Positions 1 to 10,170 are shown, counted from the first letter of the stretch. The stretch: 64,000 nucleotides of DNA from Exophiala sp. HKRS030 (GCA_023897205.1 JAHWDD010000002.1:372001-436000); one strand, 5' to 3'. Made by a program: numbers and translations. The notes: a model not told the origin generated them from the sequence alone.

Positions 1-638
1 TATAAGCAGTGTCAGTACCTACTCCGCTAGTTCTTATGGGACCACCGAGACAAGAGCATCATCATCTCAAAGTATCAGCTAAATGGCCAAATATTGGATG
101 GTTGGAGAGGTGATGTTGTCGGTGTTGATGTTGACTGGAGAAACAGCAGAAATGAAAGATGAAAATGGAAGCACGACACGATGAGACTAGATAGAGATGA
201 TGATACAAAACCCATGAGAGATAGATTTCGTCCTACCTATTCTTATTGAACAAAAGTCGAACCATGATCCAAATGCACCCGAGACGACCACCTGGGTAAA
301 TCGAAAAAAACAAACAATCAAAGAAAATGAGAGCCATTGCTATCACACACACACATTGTTAGACACAAGGTAAACGTGATATACAATCCCTTGATCCATA
401 ACATCATTAAACATGGAGTACACAATACATGGCAACGGAAGTAGCAATGGCAGGAAATGGAACGCTTTTATTTTCATCTTCACTCTTCATTTTTGCTATC
501 AAGCCCAGTTTCATTCTCATCTCACATTTCTCATTAATAAGCTCACAACACTCGCCAATGCAAACAAGGAAAACACAGCAGACCCCAGGGGTATCGATTG
601 ACGCCTTTGGCGCCAGGCCCAACGCCGACCACATCACC
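1..638. other. Non-coding left edge, 3' flank of SGT1
   Basis: No supported gene. The stretch has only short open frames and a short CA run near 345-356. It probably holds the 3' UTR and terminator of the leftward SGT1 gene, whose stop is at 639-641. Open frames at 407-1069 (minus) and 413-860 (plus) overlap the SGT1 end and show no family features. Confidence 0.5.
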
Positions 639-2204
639 TCACTCGTCGTCCTTGGACTTGACGACGTCCACCTTCCCCTTACCAACTTCGGACCAGTTGG
701 TGCTGAGAGCCGTGCCCTGGCTCTCGAGGAAGGACTTTTGCATGGCACGACGAGTGTCCGGGTCGGCGCCGGCGTAGAGCTTCTTGAAGAAGCCATCGAC
801 GGCGTCTCCGTCATAGTCGGAGTCGACGTCCGCCTCTTCTTCATCATCGCCACTGGCTGACCCAGTGGTCTTCTCCTTCTTCTTGCCCTTGGACTGCGCA
901 TGGAGGTCGTCCGCAAGCTTGTCCCAGTTTTTCGGACCGGTACGAGAGGAGGTTGGGTAGGATGGCGCGGTTTGAGCAACAGGAGGTGGTTGGATGGCTG
1001 CTGTGGTAGAGGCTGAGAGTGATGAAGTATCTTGACCAGAAGAACGCAAGGCAATTCCACTTCCTTCAAGGTTGTGCCACTTCTGACCGGCCTGCGCCTT
1101 GCGAAGGGTCAATTCTACCTTGGTAGACATGACGTTGGAGGTACTCTGAGTTGGGTCGATGAGTGCAAATAGCGGGTCAAGGGTGAAATTGAACGTTGAA
1201 TTTGGATTCGAAGGGTGGGGAAAGGAGATGGAAACAGAATCAGCATTGATCTCGATATCTGCTGCATCCTTGGAGACACCTTTCGCATAGAGAGTCAATG
1301 TGACGTTTTGGTTGTTTTGATACCACTCATGTCGGATCTTGGGGATTGTTGCGGCGGTGGCACTCGAAGATTGAGAGTCAGTGGTGTTCTTGACATCAGT
1401 TGATGCTTCTGTAGAAGATGTAGCAGTTTTGGTTTGTTGTGAAGTGCTGAGTGCAGCAACATCTTCTGGAAAGACATAATTTCCCTCGGAATCCAACTGA
1501 GCCTTGAATTTTCCAACCATTTCTGACTGGGGTGGAAGGCCAGAGGGAAATTCTGGGTATTCTCTGATTGTGACGGTCTGGTCTGGGTTGGATTTGATTT
1601 TGGTATTACATTTGGCTGCCCACATGTCGACTTGCATCTTGCCTGGTTTTCTGTCTTTTGGAATGAATGACTTCAATTTCTCAACAAGGAACGCGGCATC
1701 AGCATAACGACCAAGACTGTAGAGTGTGACCATTCTTCTGAACTGAGCAGCCTGGATCTTCTCTCTGACGGCACGGCTTTTGGCAGAAATCAGAGCGAGC
1801 TCTGCATCTTTCAAGGCGAGGTCATTGCGGGGTGGTTTGAGGCGGGCAAACGCAGTCGATCGCTGAGTGAGGTAGTCTGGCGACAGGGGATGCTCAATAA
1901 GGGCTTGGGTGTAGGCAGACAAAGCACCACGGAAATCTCCATTCTCCAAAGCCTTAGAGGCACGAGCAGCGGCTTCCATTTCGACTTTGTTATCAGTGGG
2001 AGGAGTGTTGATGTAGGTGTTGATTGTTGAGATAATGTTCACAGCACTTTCACTTTCAGATGCATTTGAGGTTTCGACTGCCGAAGATGTGCCGGTATCT
2101 CCGACTAAAGCCGGTTCAGCCTCATCGTTCTGTAAAGTGGCTTCCTCATTGTTACCGTCAAGAAACAGCAACCACCAGAACACACGACTAAGAACATTCC
2201 CCAT
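639..2204 (-). CDS. SGT1: SGT1 co-chaperone (TPR, CS and SGS domains)
   Basis: SGT1 is an Hsp90 co-chaperone that links Hsp90 to SCF ubiquitin ligases and kinetochore assembly. The frame is uninterrupted. From the ATG at 2204 the protein is 521 aa. An N-terminal TPR-like helical region spans about residues 75-190, with an alternating ALENGDF and YTQAL pattern. A CS (p23-like) domain opens with IRHEWYQ at about residue 285, and a C-terminal SGS segment contains the typical DGFFKKLYAGADPDTRRAM stretch. The track-style longer start near 2291 would overlap the first exon of the divergent COG2 gene, so 2204 is preferred. A further Met at 1979, just before the TPR, is the start that most homologues would predict. 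The residues before it are unusual: MGNVLSR fits an N-myristoylation signal and is followed by a hydrophobic run. A small 5' intron cannot be excluded there. Confidence 0.9.
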   Translation of the reverse strand: MGNVLSRVFWWLLFLDGNNEEATLQNDEAEPALVGDTGTSSAVETSNASESESAVNIISTINTYINTPPTDNKVEMEAAARASKALENGDFRGALSAYTQALIEHPLSPDYLTQRSTAFARLKPPRNDLALKDAELALISAKSRAVREKIQAAQFRRMVTLYSLGRYADAAFLVEKLKSFIPKDRKPGKMQVDMWAAKCNTKIKSNPDQTVTIREYPEFPSGLPPQSEMVGKFKAQLDSEGNYVFPEDVAALSTSQQTKTATSSTEASTDVKNTTDSQSSSATAATIPKIRHEWYQNNQNVTLTLYAKGVSKDAADIEINADSVSISFPHPSNPNSTFNFTLDPLFALIDPTQSTSNVMSTKVELTLRKAQAGQKWHNLEGSGIALRSSGQDTSSLSASTTAAIQPPPVAQTAPSYPTSSRTGPKNWDKLADDLHAQSKGKKKEKTTGSASGDDEEEADVDSDYDGDAVDGFFKKLYAGADPDTRRAMQKSFLESQGTALSTNWSEVGKGKVDVVKSKDDE

Positions 2205-2260
2205 GGCTGTGATTGTGTCGTGAAAGTTGTGATGTGAGAGGATGAAAAGAAAAGAACACA
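2205..2260. promoter_or_regulatory. 56-bp bidirectional promoter between SGT1 and COG2
   Basis: Only 56 bp separate the proposed ATG of SGT1 (2204, minus) from the proposed ATG of COG2 (2261, plus). Transcription start sites must therefore lie inside the opposite gene, or the SGT1 start lies further in at 1979. No TATA box is evident. Confidence 0.45.
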
Positions 2261-3143
2261 ATGAGTAGTAGATTTTATGTGCGCTCACCACCTTGGACTG
2301 GGACTTGCGTCGATGCTAACACTTTCCTAGTTTGGCGGGTCAGACTCTGGCTCTGATGTTGACGATGATGCGCCTCTGCCATTTCCAAAACCTCTAGATC
2401 GCTCAGCCTTCCTTACGCCAGACTTTGATGCGGCCACATTCCTTTCGGGCTTGTCCAATCGCTTTCAGACACTAGAAGACCTACAGACCGAACTTCGCGA
2501 GTTGAGCCAGACACTGAACAAAGAGCTGGTAGATTTGGTGAATGACAACTACCAGGACTTTCTCTCTTTGGGGTCTACACTATCCGGCGGTGAAGAAAGG
2601 ATAGAAGATATCAGACTAGGTCTGCTTGGGTTTCAACGCGAGGTCAAGGCAATCAGAGATAAAGTCGACACGAGAAGAAACGAGGTGGCGGATTTACTGA
2701 AGCAGAAGAAGGCTCTCAAGCAAGATACAGGGATCGCAAGGTCCTTTTTGGAGATTGCAGAACGGTTGGAGCAGCTGGAAGAGAAACTGAATATCACCAG
2801 CATCAGGTCCGCAAATACAACGGAGAGCAATGGCCACGGGAATGCCAATGATGCATGGAGCGAAGGCTGGACAGAGAGCATGAATTATGACAGTGACGAC
2901 GATTATGAATCCGATGACAAAAGCATCCCACCACGGTTAAGAAGACGAGTGGAAGAGTTTCTGATATTAAAACATCTTATCAGTCGATTCAGCCCACATC
3001 ACCCCTTCATATTGGCACAAGATTCACGGACACGGAAAATCCAAGAGATTTTGTTGTCAGATCTCGAGGCTGCGATCAAACAAGAACCCCAAGTCAAATT
3101 CAAGCAGCAAATGTTGCAACTTCGAGGGGCTGTAGAGGGCTGA
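2261..3143 (+). CDS. COG2: Conserved oligomeric Golgi complex subunit 2 (COG2)
   Basis: COG2 is part of the lobe A tethering complex for intra-Golgi retrograde vesicles. Two exons are proposed: 2261-2278 and 2331-3143, giving 276 aa. The 18-nt first exon encodes MSSRFY. A 52-bp intron (GTGCGC donor, GATGCTAAC branch, CCTAG acceptor) then joins it in frame to FGGSDSGSDVDDD and the conserved segment PLPFPKPLDR. The COG2 N-terminal domain with coiled coil follows (about residues 50-130; FQTLEDLQTELRELSQ). The length of about 270 aa fits the short fungal COG2 family rather than the longer animal protein. An acidic linker of Asp and Ser lies near residue 160. A start at Met 2451 would cut off the conserved N-terminal motif. 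Confidence 0.85.
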
Positions 3144-3289
3144 AGAAGAGCTTGTACAAACAATGATGCTATATCCTGGGGGGTTTACGAAGTTGATCGA
3201 TATGAAGAACCGAACAGAACTCCCCATTTTCCGAGCGCCGTTCGTCTACGAATACATTCTGTACATGTGCTGATAAAAACTTGACGACA

Positions 3290-4309
3290 TTATGCAACAG
3301 CCAATTCCTGCGGTGTAGGGGCCCCCGGAGATGCTCTATAAAATTCGCCATTCAGCGAGAAACCTGGCGTGTTGGTGGAGCTGAGAACCTAATGGCAGTT
3401 AGTAAGAGGCAGCAAACCAGTCAGTCAACTCGACCTACCACTTCGGAGACCTCCTTGACGATCTGGTCACTCAAAGCATTAGCATCCTTCCTAACAGCAC
3501 TGACATATGCTTTCACATTGTCTCTGAGCTGTTCTGGCGTGAAACTGAGTCTGCCCACTGCCATGCGAACAACACCAGTTCTTTCTCTGTACATGCTACC
3601 GCCCAGCATGTTTCTGACAGCCGGGCCTGGCTTGTCCACCACTGTACCCAATTTTGCACTCGGCATCAAGCCTCGAGGACCCAAAATCCGGGGCAAGCCC
3701 TCCTTGGCCAGCTTCGGAAGAGAGGATGTCACAGCTATGCATCGGTCGAAGTCGATCTTTCCTTCCTTCACACGTTGGAATATTTCCTCCTCGCCCACAA
3801 AGGCTGCACCTGCATCTCTGGCCTGTTTCGCCGCTGGTGAGTCGGGAGGACAGATGACTGCCACTTTGATATCTTGTTTGACTGCATGAGGCAATTTGAT
3901 CTGGTTACGAATAATTGGACCGTCTTTTTTCGTTCTTAACTTGATGTGAATATCGTATTTCGACACGTCCGGATCACGAGTAACTTCCATTGCTTTGATG
4001 TAGCTGAAACCTATGAGCTTCTGGCCAAAACGTATGTAAATTTCTCTCTTACCGCATGGCTTCACAAAGGGTGAATTGCTGCATGTCCTTCAAGTCATAC
4101 TGCCTGAATGTCTGATGCCTCTTCTTTCTCTTCTTTGCTTTTGCTGCTGCCGCCTTGTCCTTGCTCGATCGAGGCGCAAACAGAATAGGAACTGATGAAA
4201 AGGATCGGGTCGCGGTTTTCGGGAGAGAAGTGAACGACGAGAGAAAGGACGAAGTTGTGGAGCAGCATAGTCGCTTAGTCGCAGCTGCGAGACCACGAGA
4301 TGCCTCCAT
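3290..4309 (-). CDS. MRPL1: Mitochondrial large-subunit ribosomal protein uL1m
   Basis: This is the mitochondrial homologue of bacterial L1, part of the L1 stalk. Three exons on the minus strand: 4309-4053, 4003-3439 and 3388-3290, giving 306 aa. Intron 1 (4052-4004, 49 bp, GTAAGA donor) joins LCEAMR to YIKAMEV. Intron 2 (3438-3389, 50 bp, GTAGGT donor, CTTACTAAC branch) restores a C-terminus ending in TPQELAVA. The L1 signature appears as PRILGPRGLMPSAKLGTV, and the body has the usual KVAVICP and AVGR segments. The N-terminus MEASRGLAAATKRLCC is basic and Ser/Arg-rich, as expected of a matrix-targeting presequence. An upstream ATG at 4354 would add 15 residues and is less likely. The stop lies 147 bp from the convergent COG2 stop. 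Confidence 0.88.
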
Positions 4310-4609
4310 CTCTATATATGAACGTGGGAATGAAGGATACCAATTCCTTTCCACCAGACATTAAATCCAAAAGTCCGCAACTTTAGGAGCTCGAAATCGC
4401 GAGGCTGAGCTTGGCGGTTTTGCAAGATTTGACAAGAATGGCAAGGCTGACATAAGTCTATGGCCGATCATTTCCCCACGTACTGTAAATGTAAAGGCTT
4501 TCCCCCTCCAATGTGCGCAGAAGTTTCGAGGTTTGAATAAAGTGAATCCTTGATCTTCTTCTCCCTCACTCCACGATTCCCAGCATCTTCTATACCAAAC
4601 ACAGTCAAC
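4310..4609. promoter_or_regulatory. Divergent promoter of uL1m and glutamyl-tRNA synthetase
   Basis: About 300 bp separate the two divergent start codons. A TATATATA run at 4313-4319 lies immediately upstream of the uL1m ATG, and CT-rich DNA precedes the synthetase ATG. No coding segment that could supply a missing N-terminal synthetase domain is visible here. Confidence 0.5.
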
Positions 4610-6244
4610 ATGGCTGCCAACAATGCCCCCAAGGGCAAAAAAGCCCCAAAAATAAAGCAGATGGAACTGCCCAACGCCGCTGCTGGTGTAGTAACAAGAT
4701 TTCCCCCAGAGCCTTCAGGTTACCTACACATTGGCCACTCGAAAGCCGCTCTCCTCAATGACTACTTTGCACACATCCAGTACAACGGAAAATTGATCTT
4801 GCGATTTGACGATACGAATACCGAAAAAGAGAATGCTGAATATCAAGATGCAATTCGAGAGGACGTTGCCTTGCTCGGAATCAAGCCTGACACAATCTCC
4901 TACACGAGCGATTACTTTGACCACATTGACGAGCAATGTGTGAAAATCATAAAGGCCGGCAAGGCATATGCAGATGATACTCCGGGCGACGTGATCAGTG
5001 CAATGAGACTGGCACGTGAGCCCAGTGCAAGAAGAGACGAGAGCATTGAGGACAACCTTGCAAGATACGAGGAGATGAAGAAGGGCACTGAGGAAGGGCG
5101 GAAATGGTGCATCCGAGCCAAGATTTCACATGCCAACGACAATGCCTCTCTACGGGATCCTGTCATCTACCGATGTCCCAAGAATCAAACTCCGCACCAC
5201 CGAACTGGTGAAAAGTACAAGGCTTATCCTACGTATCAATTCGCTTGTCCTGTCGTCGACTCTCTTGAAGGAGTCACTCATGCCTTGAGAACGACTGAAT
5301 ACAACGATCAAGATGCTCAGTACAAATGGATCCTGAAGGCCCTGGAGTTGAGACCAGTCTACATCTGGACTTTCTCCAAGATTCAGTTCGTCCGCACTCT
5401 GATGTCGAAGCGAAAGCTGACAAAGCTTGTCAATGCTGGCGTCGTATCTGGTTGGGATGACCCTCGTTTCCCCACCGTCAGAGGTATCAGACGACGTGGC
5501 ATGACTGTCGAAGGTCTTCGAGATTTCATGGTCAGTCAGGGGCCCAGCAAGAACGTCGTCAACATGGATTGGCACACTATCTGGACTATGAACAAGAAAG
5601 TCATCGATCTCAAAGCCGGCCGATATACTGCAATCGATAAGGACTCGGTAGTCTGCAAAGTCAAGGGTCTTCAAGAGGAGCCTTACTCCGAGGCCAAGCC
5701 AAGGCACGCCAAATATGATCTTGGTGAGAAGAAAGTCTGGTACAGCCAGAATGTCATTCTCGAGCAGGAAGATGCCAGAACTTTCGCTGAAGGCGAGGAG
5801 ATTACGCTCATGAACTGGGGTAATGCATATGTTCGCAACATCCAGTATGCGAAAACAGGGGACAAAGCTGATATCACGGACGGCGTTAACGCTCTTGGGA
5901 ATGTTGCTTCTATGGAACTTGAGCTACATCTCGACGGTGATTTCAAGGCCACGAAGAAGAAGGTCACCTGGTTGTCCAAGGATCAAGAGCTGTGTCCCGT
6001 CGAGCTAGTCGATTTTGATCACTTGTTGGCAAAGGACAAGCTGACCGAAGAAGAGGAGGAGCACTGGGAGGACTTTTTGACGCCAAAGAGCGAGTTCAAA
6101 TCCTATGCCGAAGCTGATTGCAACGTATGGGATATTAAGGTGGACGACTTCATTCAGTTCGACCGAAAAGGATACTTCAGATGTGACAAGGCTGCGACGA
6201 AGGATTCGCCTGGTGTTTTCTTCAAGATTCCAACAGGAAAATAG
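4610..6244 (+). CDS. GUS1: Cytosolic-type glutamyl-tRNA synthetase, N-terminally short
   Basis: Class I aminoacyl-tRNA synthetase that charges tRNA(Glu). One exon, 544 aa from the ATG at 4610, which sits in a good CAACATGG context. The catalytic core is complete: FPPEPSGYLHIGHSKAA (HIGH motif, about residue 38), RFDDTNTEKE, and the MSKRKL form of the KMSKS loop (about residue 270), followed by the eukaryotic-type beta-barrel anticodon domain. In yeast and many fungi this enzyme has about 180 further N-terminal residues forming a GST-like domain that binds Arc1 and MetRS. Here the core starts after only a Lys/Pro-rich tail of about 20 residues, and no upstream coding sequence is seen. Glutaminyl specificity is considered unlikely because this is the archaeal/eukaryotic GluRS form, but the two are related. 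Confidence 0.85.
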   Translation: MAANNAPKGKKAPKIKQMELPNAAAGVVTRFPPEPSGYLHIGHSKAALLNDYFAHIQYNGKLILRFDDTNTEKENAEYQDAIREDVALLGIKPDTISYTSDYFDHIDEQCVKIIKAGKAYADDTPGDVISAMRLAREPSARRDESIEDNLARYEEMKKGTEEGRKWCIRAKISHANDNASLRDPVIYRCPKNQTPHHRTGEKYKAYPTYQFACPVVDSLEGVTHALRTTEYNDQDAQYKWILKALELRPVYIWTFSKIQFVRTLMSKRKLTKLVNAGVVSGWDDPRFPTVRGIRRRGMTVEGLRDFMVSQGPSKNVVNMDWHTIWTMNKKVIDLKAGRYTAIDKDSVVCKVKGLQEEPYSEAKPRHAKYDLGEKKVWYSQNVILEQEDARTFAEGEEITLMNWGNAYVRNIQYAKTGDKADITDGVNALGNVASMELELHLDGDFKATKKKVTWLSKDQELCPVELVDFDHLLAKDKLTEEEEEHWEDFLTPKSEFKSYAEADCNVWDIKVDDFIQFDRKGYFRCDKAATKDSPGVFFKIPTGK

Positions 6245-6728
6245 AAAGTGAACTGGCAAATCGAGATATTGGACCATGAATGATTGGCGTGTCAGGAAAA
6301 AGTTGAAAGAATTCTGCATTTTGAAGTTGATATTGAGGCAACAGGTCTCCGAGGCATGATCATGGTTACGAAAGGCCAGTGATAGATAGTCGGAAAGAAA
6401 GGATCAAGAGAATTCAGAACAATGGCATCTCGACTGTCTCCAACACCAATGAAGATGCATTACGGACAACCCCTTTTCTCCATCGGACTTTACCGTCAAC
6501 CTTGGCCGTGTCTCTCTACATCCCATCGATCACTGACATGCACCTCTATCTATTTCACTGTGAACGTGTTCCTCGAGTCAAATCTTATCAGAGCTGCGCT
6601 CGCGGGTAGGATAAGTATCTGAAACATTCCGTCCGCCGGTGGGGTCTTTGAAACAATGTGTTGAAAGGAAGATAATGTCCAGAACTTGCGCTCGATACTA
6701 ACACGAGATATCACGTTTGTACGTTACC
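6245..6728. other. Intergenic, no gene seen
   Basis: This 484-bp stretch lies between two rightward genes and holds the 3' end of the synthetase and the promoter of the dihydropyrimidinase. Short open frames at 6379-6622 have no recognisable features. Confidence 0.5.
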
Positions 6729-8680
6729 ATGGGTGATATAGGCAATGAAGGAAGCATGGACTTTGACCTCATCATCAAGAATGCCACTATTGTCAGTAAA
6801 CTCGGATCTATACTTTGAAGAGGCTTCTTCGTCTTGCAGAAGGTTACTGGGCAAGTGTTAACCAGTTCCATAATTTTACACACAGGTCACAGCGTCCGAA
6901 GTCCTGCAACCGGGGCTCTCGATCGGCATCAAGAATGGCATCATTGTCGCCATAGCGCTTTTTCTTCCCGTCGGAGCATCTACCAAGGTCGTCGATGCGG
7001 AGGGAGCCTATGTGACTCCCGGCGGCGTGGACTCGCACGTTCACTTGCACCAGGACAATGCTCCGACCGGCGACAAATGGTTGACTGGGTCCCGGTCAGC
7101 TCTGGCCGGTGGGACCACCACGATCCTCGCATTCGCGACACAGTCGAGGACCCAAGAGTCACTGTTTCCCGTTGTGAAAGAGTACCACAGTCGTGCCGAC
7201 GGCCAATCCTACATCGACTATGGGTTCCATTTGATCCTGACGAAGCCGACCGAGAAGATTCTCCAGCACGAACTGAAAGCGATGGTCGATCAAGAAGGCA
7301 TCACGAGCGTCAAACTCTACATGACCTATCCGGCGATGAAACTCGGTGACGGTGATATGCTCGAGATTATGATGCAAGCGAGAGCACTGGGTGTGACGAC
7401 GATGATTCATGCCGAAAACAGCGACATGATTGATATGTATGTATCGCATGACCATCACCACCATCATCATCCCCCTATTTTGACATGTTGTCCCCACATT
7501 CTCCGTGTCCTCCTCTTCCCAACACTGCCCTTGAGTATTCTTGATCAAAGACAAAAGCTCACAGACTCTCTTTCGAAAAAGGATTACGAGCCGACTCCTC
7601 CGCAACTCTCGAACTCTCCCCAAATACCATGCAATTGCTCGTCCACAGATCGCCGAGTCCGAAGCCACCAACCGAGCAATTTCTCTCTCGACGCTGACCT
7701 CCACACCGATCCTGATTGTCCACATGTCTTCACCCGTAGCCATCTCCCACGCGCGCAAGGCTCAATCGAAATCTCTTCTGCCTGTTCACGCCGAAACGTG
7801 TCCTCACTACTTGTATCTCCTGTCCTCGAAACTGGCAGCTACATCTGTCCCGGCTGCCCTAGCTCCAGAACCTCACTCACCCTCACACTCACCCTCACAC
7901 TCACCCTCCCACGGCGGTGGCGAAGAAGAAGAAGAAGAAGTCGAAGACGAATGGGCCGGTGCCCGGCACGTTTGTGCTCCACCGCTCCGACACTCCACTT
8001 CTGACCTTCAGTCGATCTGGGACGCCATGTTGAACGGCACCATCACCACCGTCTCTTCCGACCACGCTCCAAGTCTTTACAACTCTCCGGGTGGGAAACG
8101 CAAACCCCTGATCGACGCCGCGGCTTCTCAGACCGTCCCTACGTTCGCACAAATCCCCAACGGTCTTCCGGGTTTGGAGACGCGACTTCCGTTGCTCTTC
8201 GACGCCGCCACAAACGTCGACACCCCGCCTTCGAGGCGACTCTCTCTACCGAAATTTGTGGAATTGACTTCCACGAACCCCGCGCGGCTGTACGGACTCT
8301 CGGGGCGTAAAGGTACCATCGCCCCGGGGTTCGACGCAGACATCACCATCTGGTACCCTTCTCCCGGGCACACCGGCGTGGCCGAAGGCGGACTGACAAT
8401 CACAAACGACATGTTGCACCACAGTATAGACTACACCCCCTTTGAAGGTGTGAAGGTTTGCAACTGGCCACGGTACACCATCTTGCGCGGTGAGGTCAAG
8501 TGGGACCGTGACGTCGAGTTACGCGAAGGCCACGGACGTGGCATACTGGGGAGCCCAGGTGACGGGAGGTACCTCAAACGTGGGAAAGGCGAGGTGCTCG
8601 TCGGGCGCACGGGTCAGCTTCCCCCGGGGATGAGGGAAGGCGAGAGGGACGAGTGGGCCGTGTGGGCGACGCATGACTAG
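6729..8680 (+). CDS. Dihydropyrimidinase / hydantoinase family amidohydrolase
   Basis: Zinc cyclic-imide hydrolase of the urease-related superfamily; the family opens dihydrouracil or hydantoin rings in pyrimidine breakdown. Proposed exons: 6729-6791, 6886-7436 and 7558-8680 (about 578 aa). Intron 1 (GTCAGT donor, ACACAG acceptor) joins LIIKNATI to VTASEV. Intron 2 starts near 7437 (GTATGT). Its acceptor is uncertain: 7557 or, with a donor at 7441, 7564. Metal ligands are visible: SHVHLHQ, the carboxylatable Lys in SVKLYMTYPAMK, His in MIHAEN, HAETCPHYLYL and Asp in SSDHAPS. YHAIARPQIAESEATNRAI is the usual family segment. A low-complexity insert (SPSH repeats, then Gly and a Glu run) lies between HYLYLLSS and the CAPPLR segment. 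The residues just after intron 2 (TLFRKRITSRLLRN) align poorly, so a frame or splice problem there is possible. Confidence 0.8.
7874..7909 (+). repeat. Three 12-bp tandem repeats coding Ser-Pro-Ser-His
   Basis: Three near-identical 12-bp units (CACTCACCCTCA type) encode SPSH units inside the dihydropyrimidinase. They are followed directly by a GAA-rich run at about 7921-7950 that encodes a Glu tract. Confidence 0.85.
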
Positions 8681-9270
8681 TAGGCAGCGCTTGACACAGA
8701 AAAATACAAGGCCGATAGGAATTCATGGATTCAAGTCACGACTGGGCTTTTTTCCCTTCGTCAAAACGTTTTGATCGTGTCTGCGAGGGTACAAACCGTC
8801 TCAGAAAGGTTTTACTTTTTACCCATCCCTCGCAATGTCCATGTCGAATTTGCAGGTTGAAAATCATCATCGTCTTTGGAGAAATAGAGGTTCATCTAAT
8901 TTTGGTTTAATCAAGCACCACACCTTTGTGCCCTTGTTCGTGCCCATTGAGAAAGAGAGAAAGAAAAAGTCGAGATTCACCTCCTTCACCTTCGTGACCC
9001 TATGCGTTCCTAGTCGAATGAGGTATAAACAGCCCAATCAGTTAAAAAAAAGGGGGGGACCTCTCAATTCAACGCCATATCGTTTCCTTCTACCGCCCAC
9101 CCAAAAACTGGAGTGTAGATTTCCGTCCGAGGAAACTGATTGAAGGAAGAACAAGCTCCATATCCTCCTGAACTCCGGGCCAATGCTTTCGCTTTCGCTA
9201 ATAAAAAAAAAGGGAAAATGCTTGTTTCACAAGCGATAACCTCGTTCTCTCCGGCGGCACCATGTCTTTA

Positions 9271-9302
9271 GGTACCTACCTCAGGTGGGAAGGTAGGTAA
9301 CC
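9271..9302. repeat. Inverted GGTACCTACC / GGTAGGTAACC element
   Basis: The two arms, GGTACCTACC and GGTAGGTAACC, are inverted copies (one base gap) around a 10-bp spacer. Related TACCTA or TAGGTA palindromes occur at 15394-15419, 51751-51780 and 53201-53210. Confidence 0.6.
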
Positions 9303-9353
9303 TTTCCTTTAGCCCCATTTCAATACTCCGTATTGTCGGTCGAGATTTTGATT

Positions 9354-9382
9354 GTCGTCGTCGTCGTTGTTGTTGTTGTTGT
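9354..9382. repeat. GTC/GTT trinucleotide microsatellite
   Basis: A run of GTC units grades into GTT units. It is non-coding, just downstream of the TIM22 stop. Confidence 0.85.
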
Positions 9383-9520
9383 ACACGAGCTTGTCGGCTC
9401 CCCCAGTCCTCCTAAAACGCCGGCATGCCAGAGCAGCCAGAAAAGACTTCCCTGATGCGTACCGTGCCTTGTTGTGATTTCTGTTCTGTTTTTTCCCCTT
9501 TTCGTTCAAACCAGACCAAT

Positions 9521-10134
9521 TCAATCACTCTCCGGCATCCGCATCCAAGCGTCAATGGCGGTGGAAAAGGCCGCGAAACCCGCGCACCCGAACAACGCCG
9601 CCTGCGGGCCGGCCTTGTAAGCCAGACCTGCTCCCGTGATGCACCCTGCCATGGCCGAGTTTTGTAGATCCGACTTCGCTCGGAAGCTCTCTATACCGCA
9701 CTCGACTCCCGAGTAGATGCCGCCGATCATGGCGAAATTCTTGGCCGACGACCATGACTTTGCCCCCATGTCTTTCAATCCTCGTTTCAGTTGTTCCTTG
9801 ACGGGTAACGAGGTGATTTGTTGTCCTTGAGGTGACAGGGGAGTATCGTAGGCCATCTGTTTGATCCATTTTAGATCCCAAAATTAGCACGATGGTACTT
9901 TTTGGAAATGTCACGCAGGCGACAAATTCGGTCTCAACTTACACTCGACATGAAAAGACCAAAAGCTCCTCCCAGCGCGCCACCCATCGCACCCGCCATG
10001 ATCGATTTGGCGACACAACTTTCGGACCCTCGTTGAAACCTCTTCACCCACACTTGTTCTTCCTCGCTCAGTCCTCCGGCACCACCTGCCGCGCCGCCTG
10101 CGCCCGGGGGCGTATACATTCCAGGAAATGCCAT
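9521..10134 (-). CDS. TIM22: Mitochondrial inner-membrane translocase subunit TIM22
   Basis: TIM22 is the channel-forming subunit that inserts carrier proteins into the mitochondrial inner membrane. Two exons: 10134-9943 and 9856-9521, giving 175 aa. The 86-bp intron has a perfect GTAAGT donor and an AACAG acceptor and joins FGLFMSS to [12 protein letters not shown], matching the family. A Gly/Pro-rich N-terminus is followed by the Tim17/22/23 helices: [18 protein letters not shown] (TM1), [21 protein letters not shown], and [33 protein letters not shown]. The length is normal. A GT microsatellite lies 12 bp upstream of the ATG. Confidence 0.92.
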
Positions 10135-10145
10135 CGCTGCGGTTC

Positions 10146-10170
10146 GTGTGTGTGTGTGTGTGTATGTGTG
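10146..10170. repeat. GT dinucleotide microsatellite in the TIM22 leader
   Basis: About 12 GT units with one TA interruption lie 12 bp upstream of the TIM22 ATG, so it is probably transcribed as CA repeat in the 5' UTR. Confidence 0.85.

Larger units (their letters stand above)
8681..9520. other. Intergenic between convergent genes, with two simple repeats
   Basis: This 840-bp stretch lies between the dihydropyrimidinase stop and the TIM22 stop. It holds poly-A and poly-G runs near 9044-9058, an inverted TACCTA-type element (9271-9302) and a GTC/GTT trinucleotide run (9354-9382). No gene is supported. Confidence 0.5.

Noticed and set aside
3421..4065. uL1m as two separate genes
   Set aside because: The two open frames join through a 49-bp intron into one continuous L1 protein.
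5150..5707. 185-codon minus-strand open frame
   Set aside because: It is antisense to the synthetase and has no known features.
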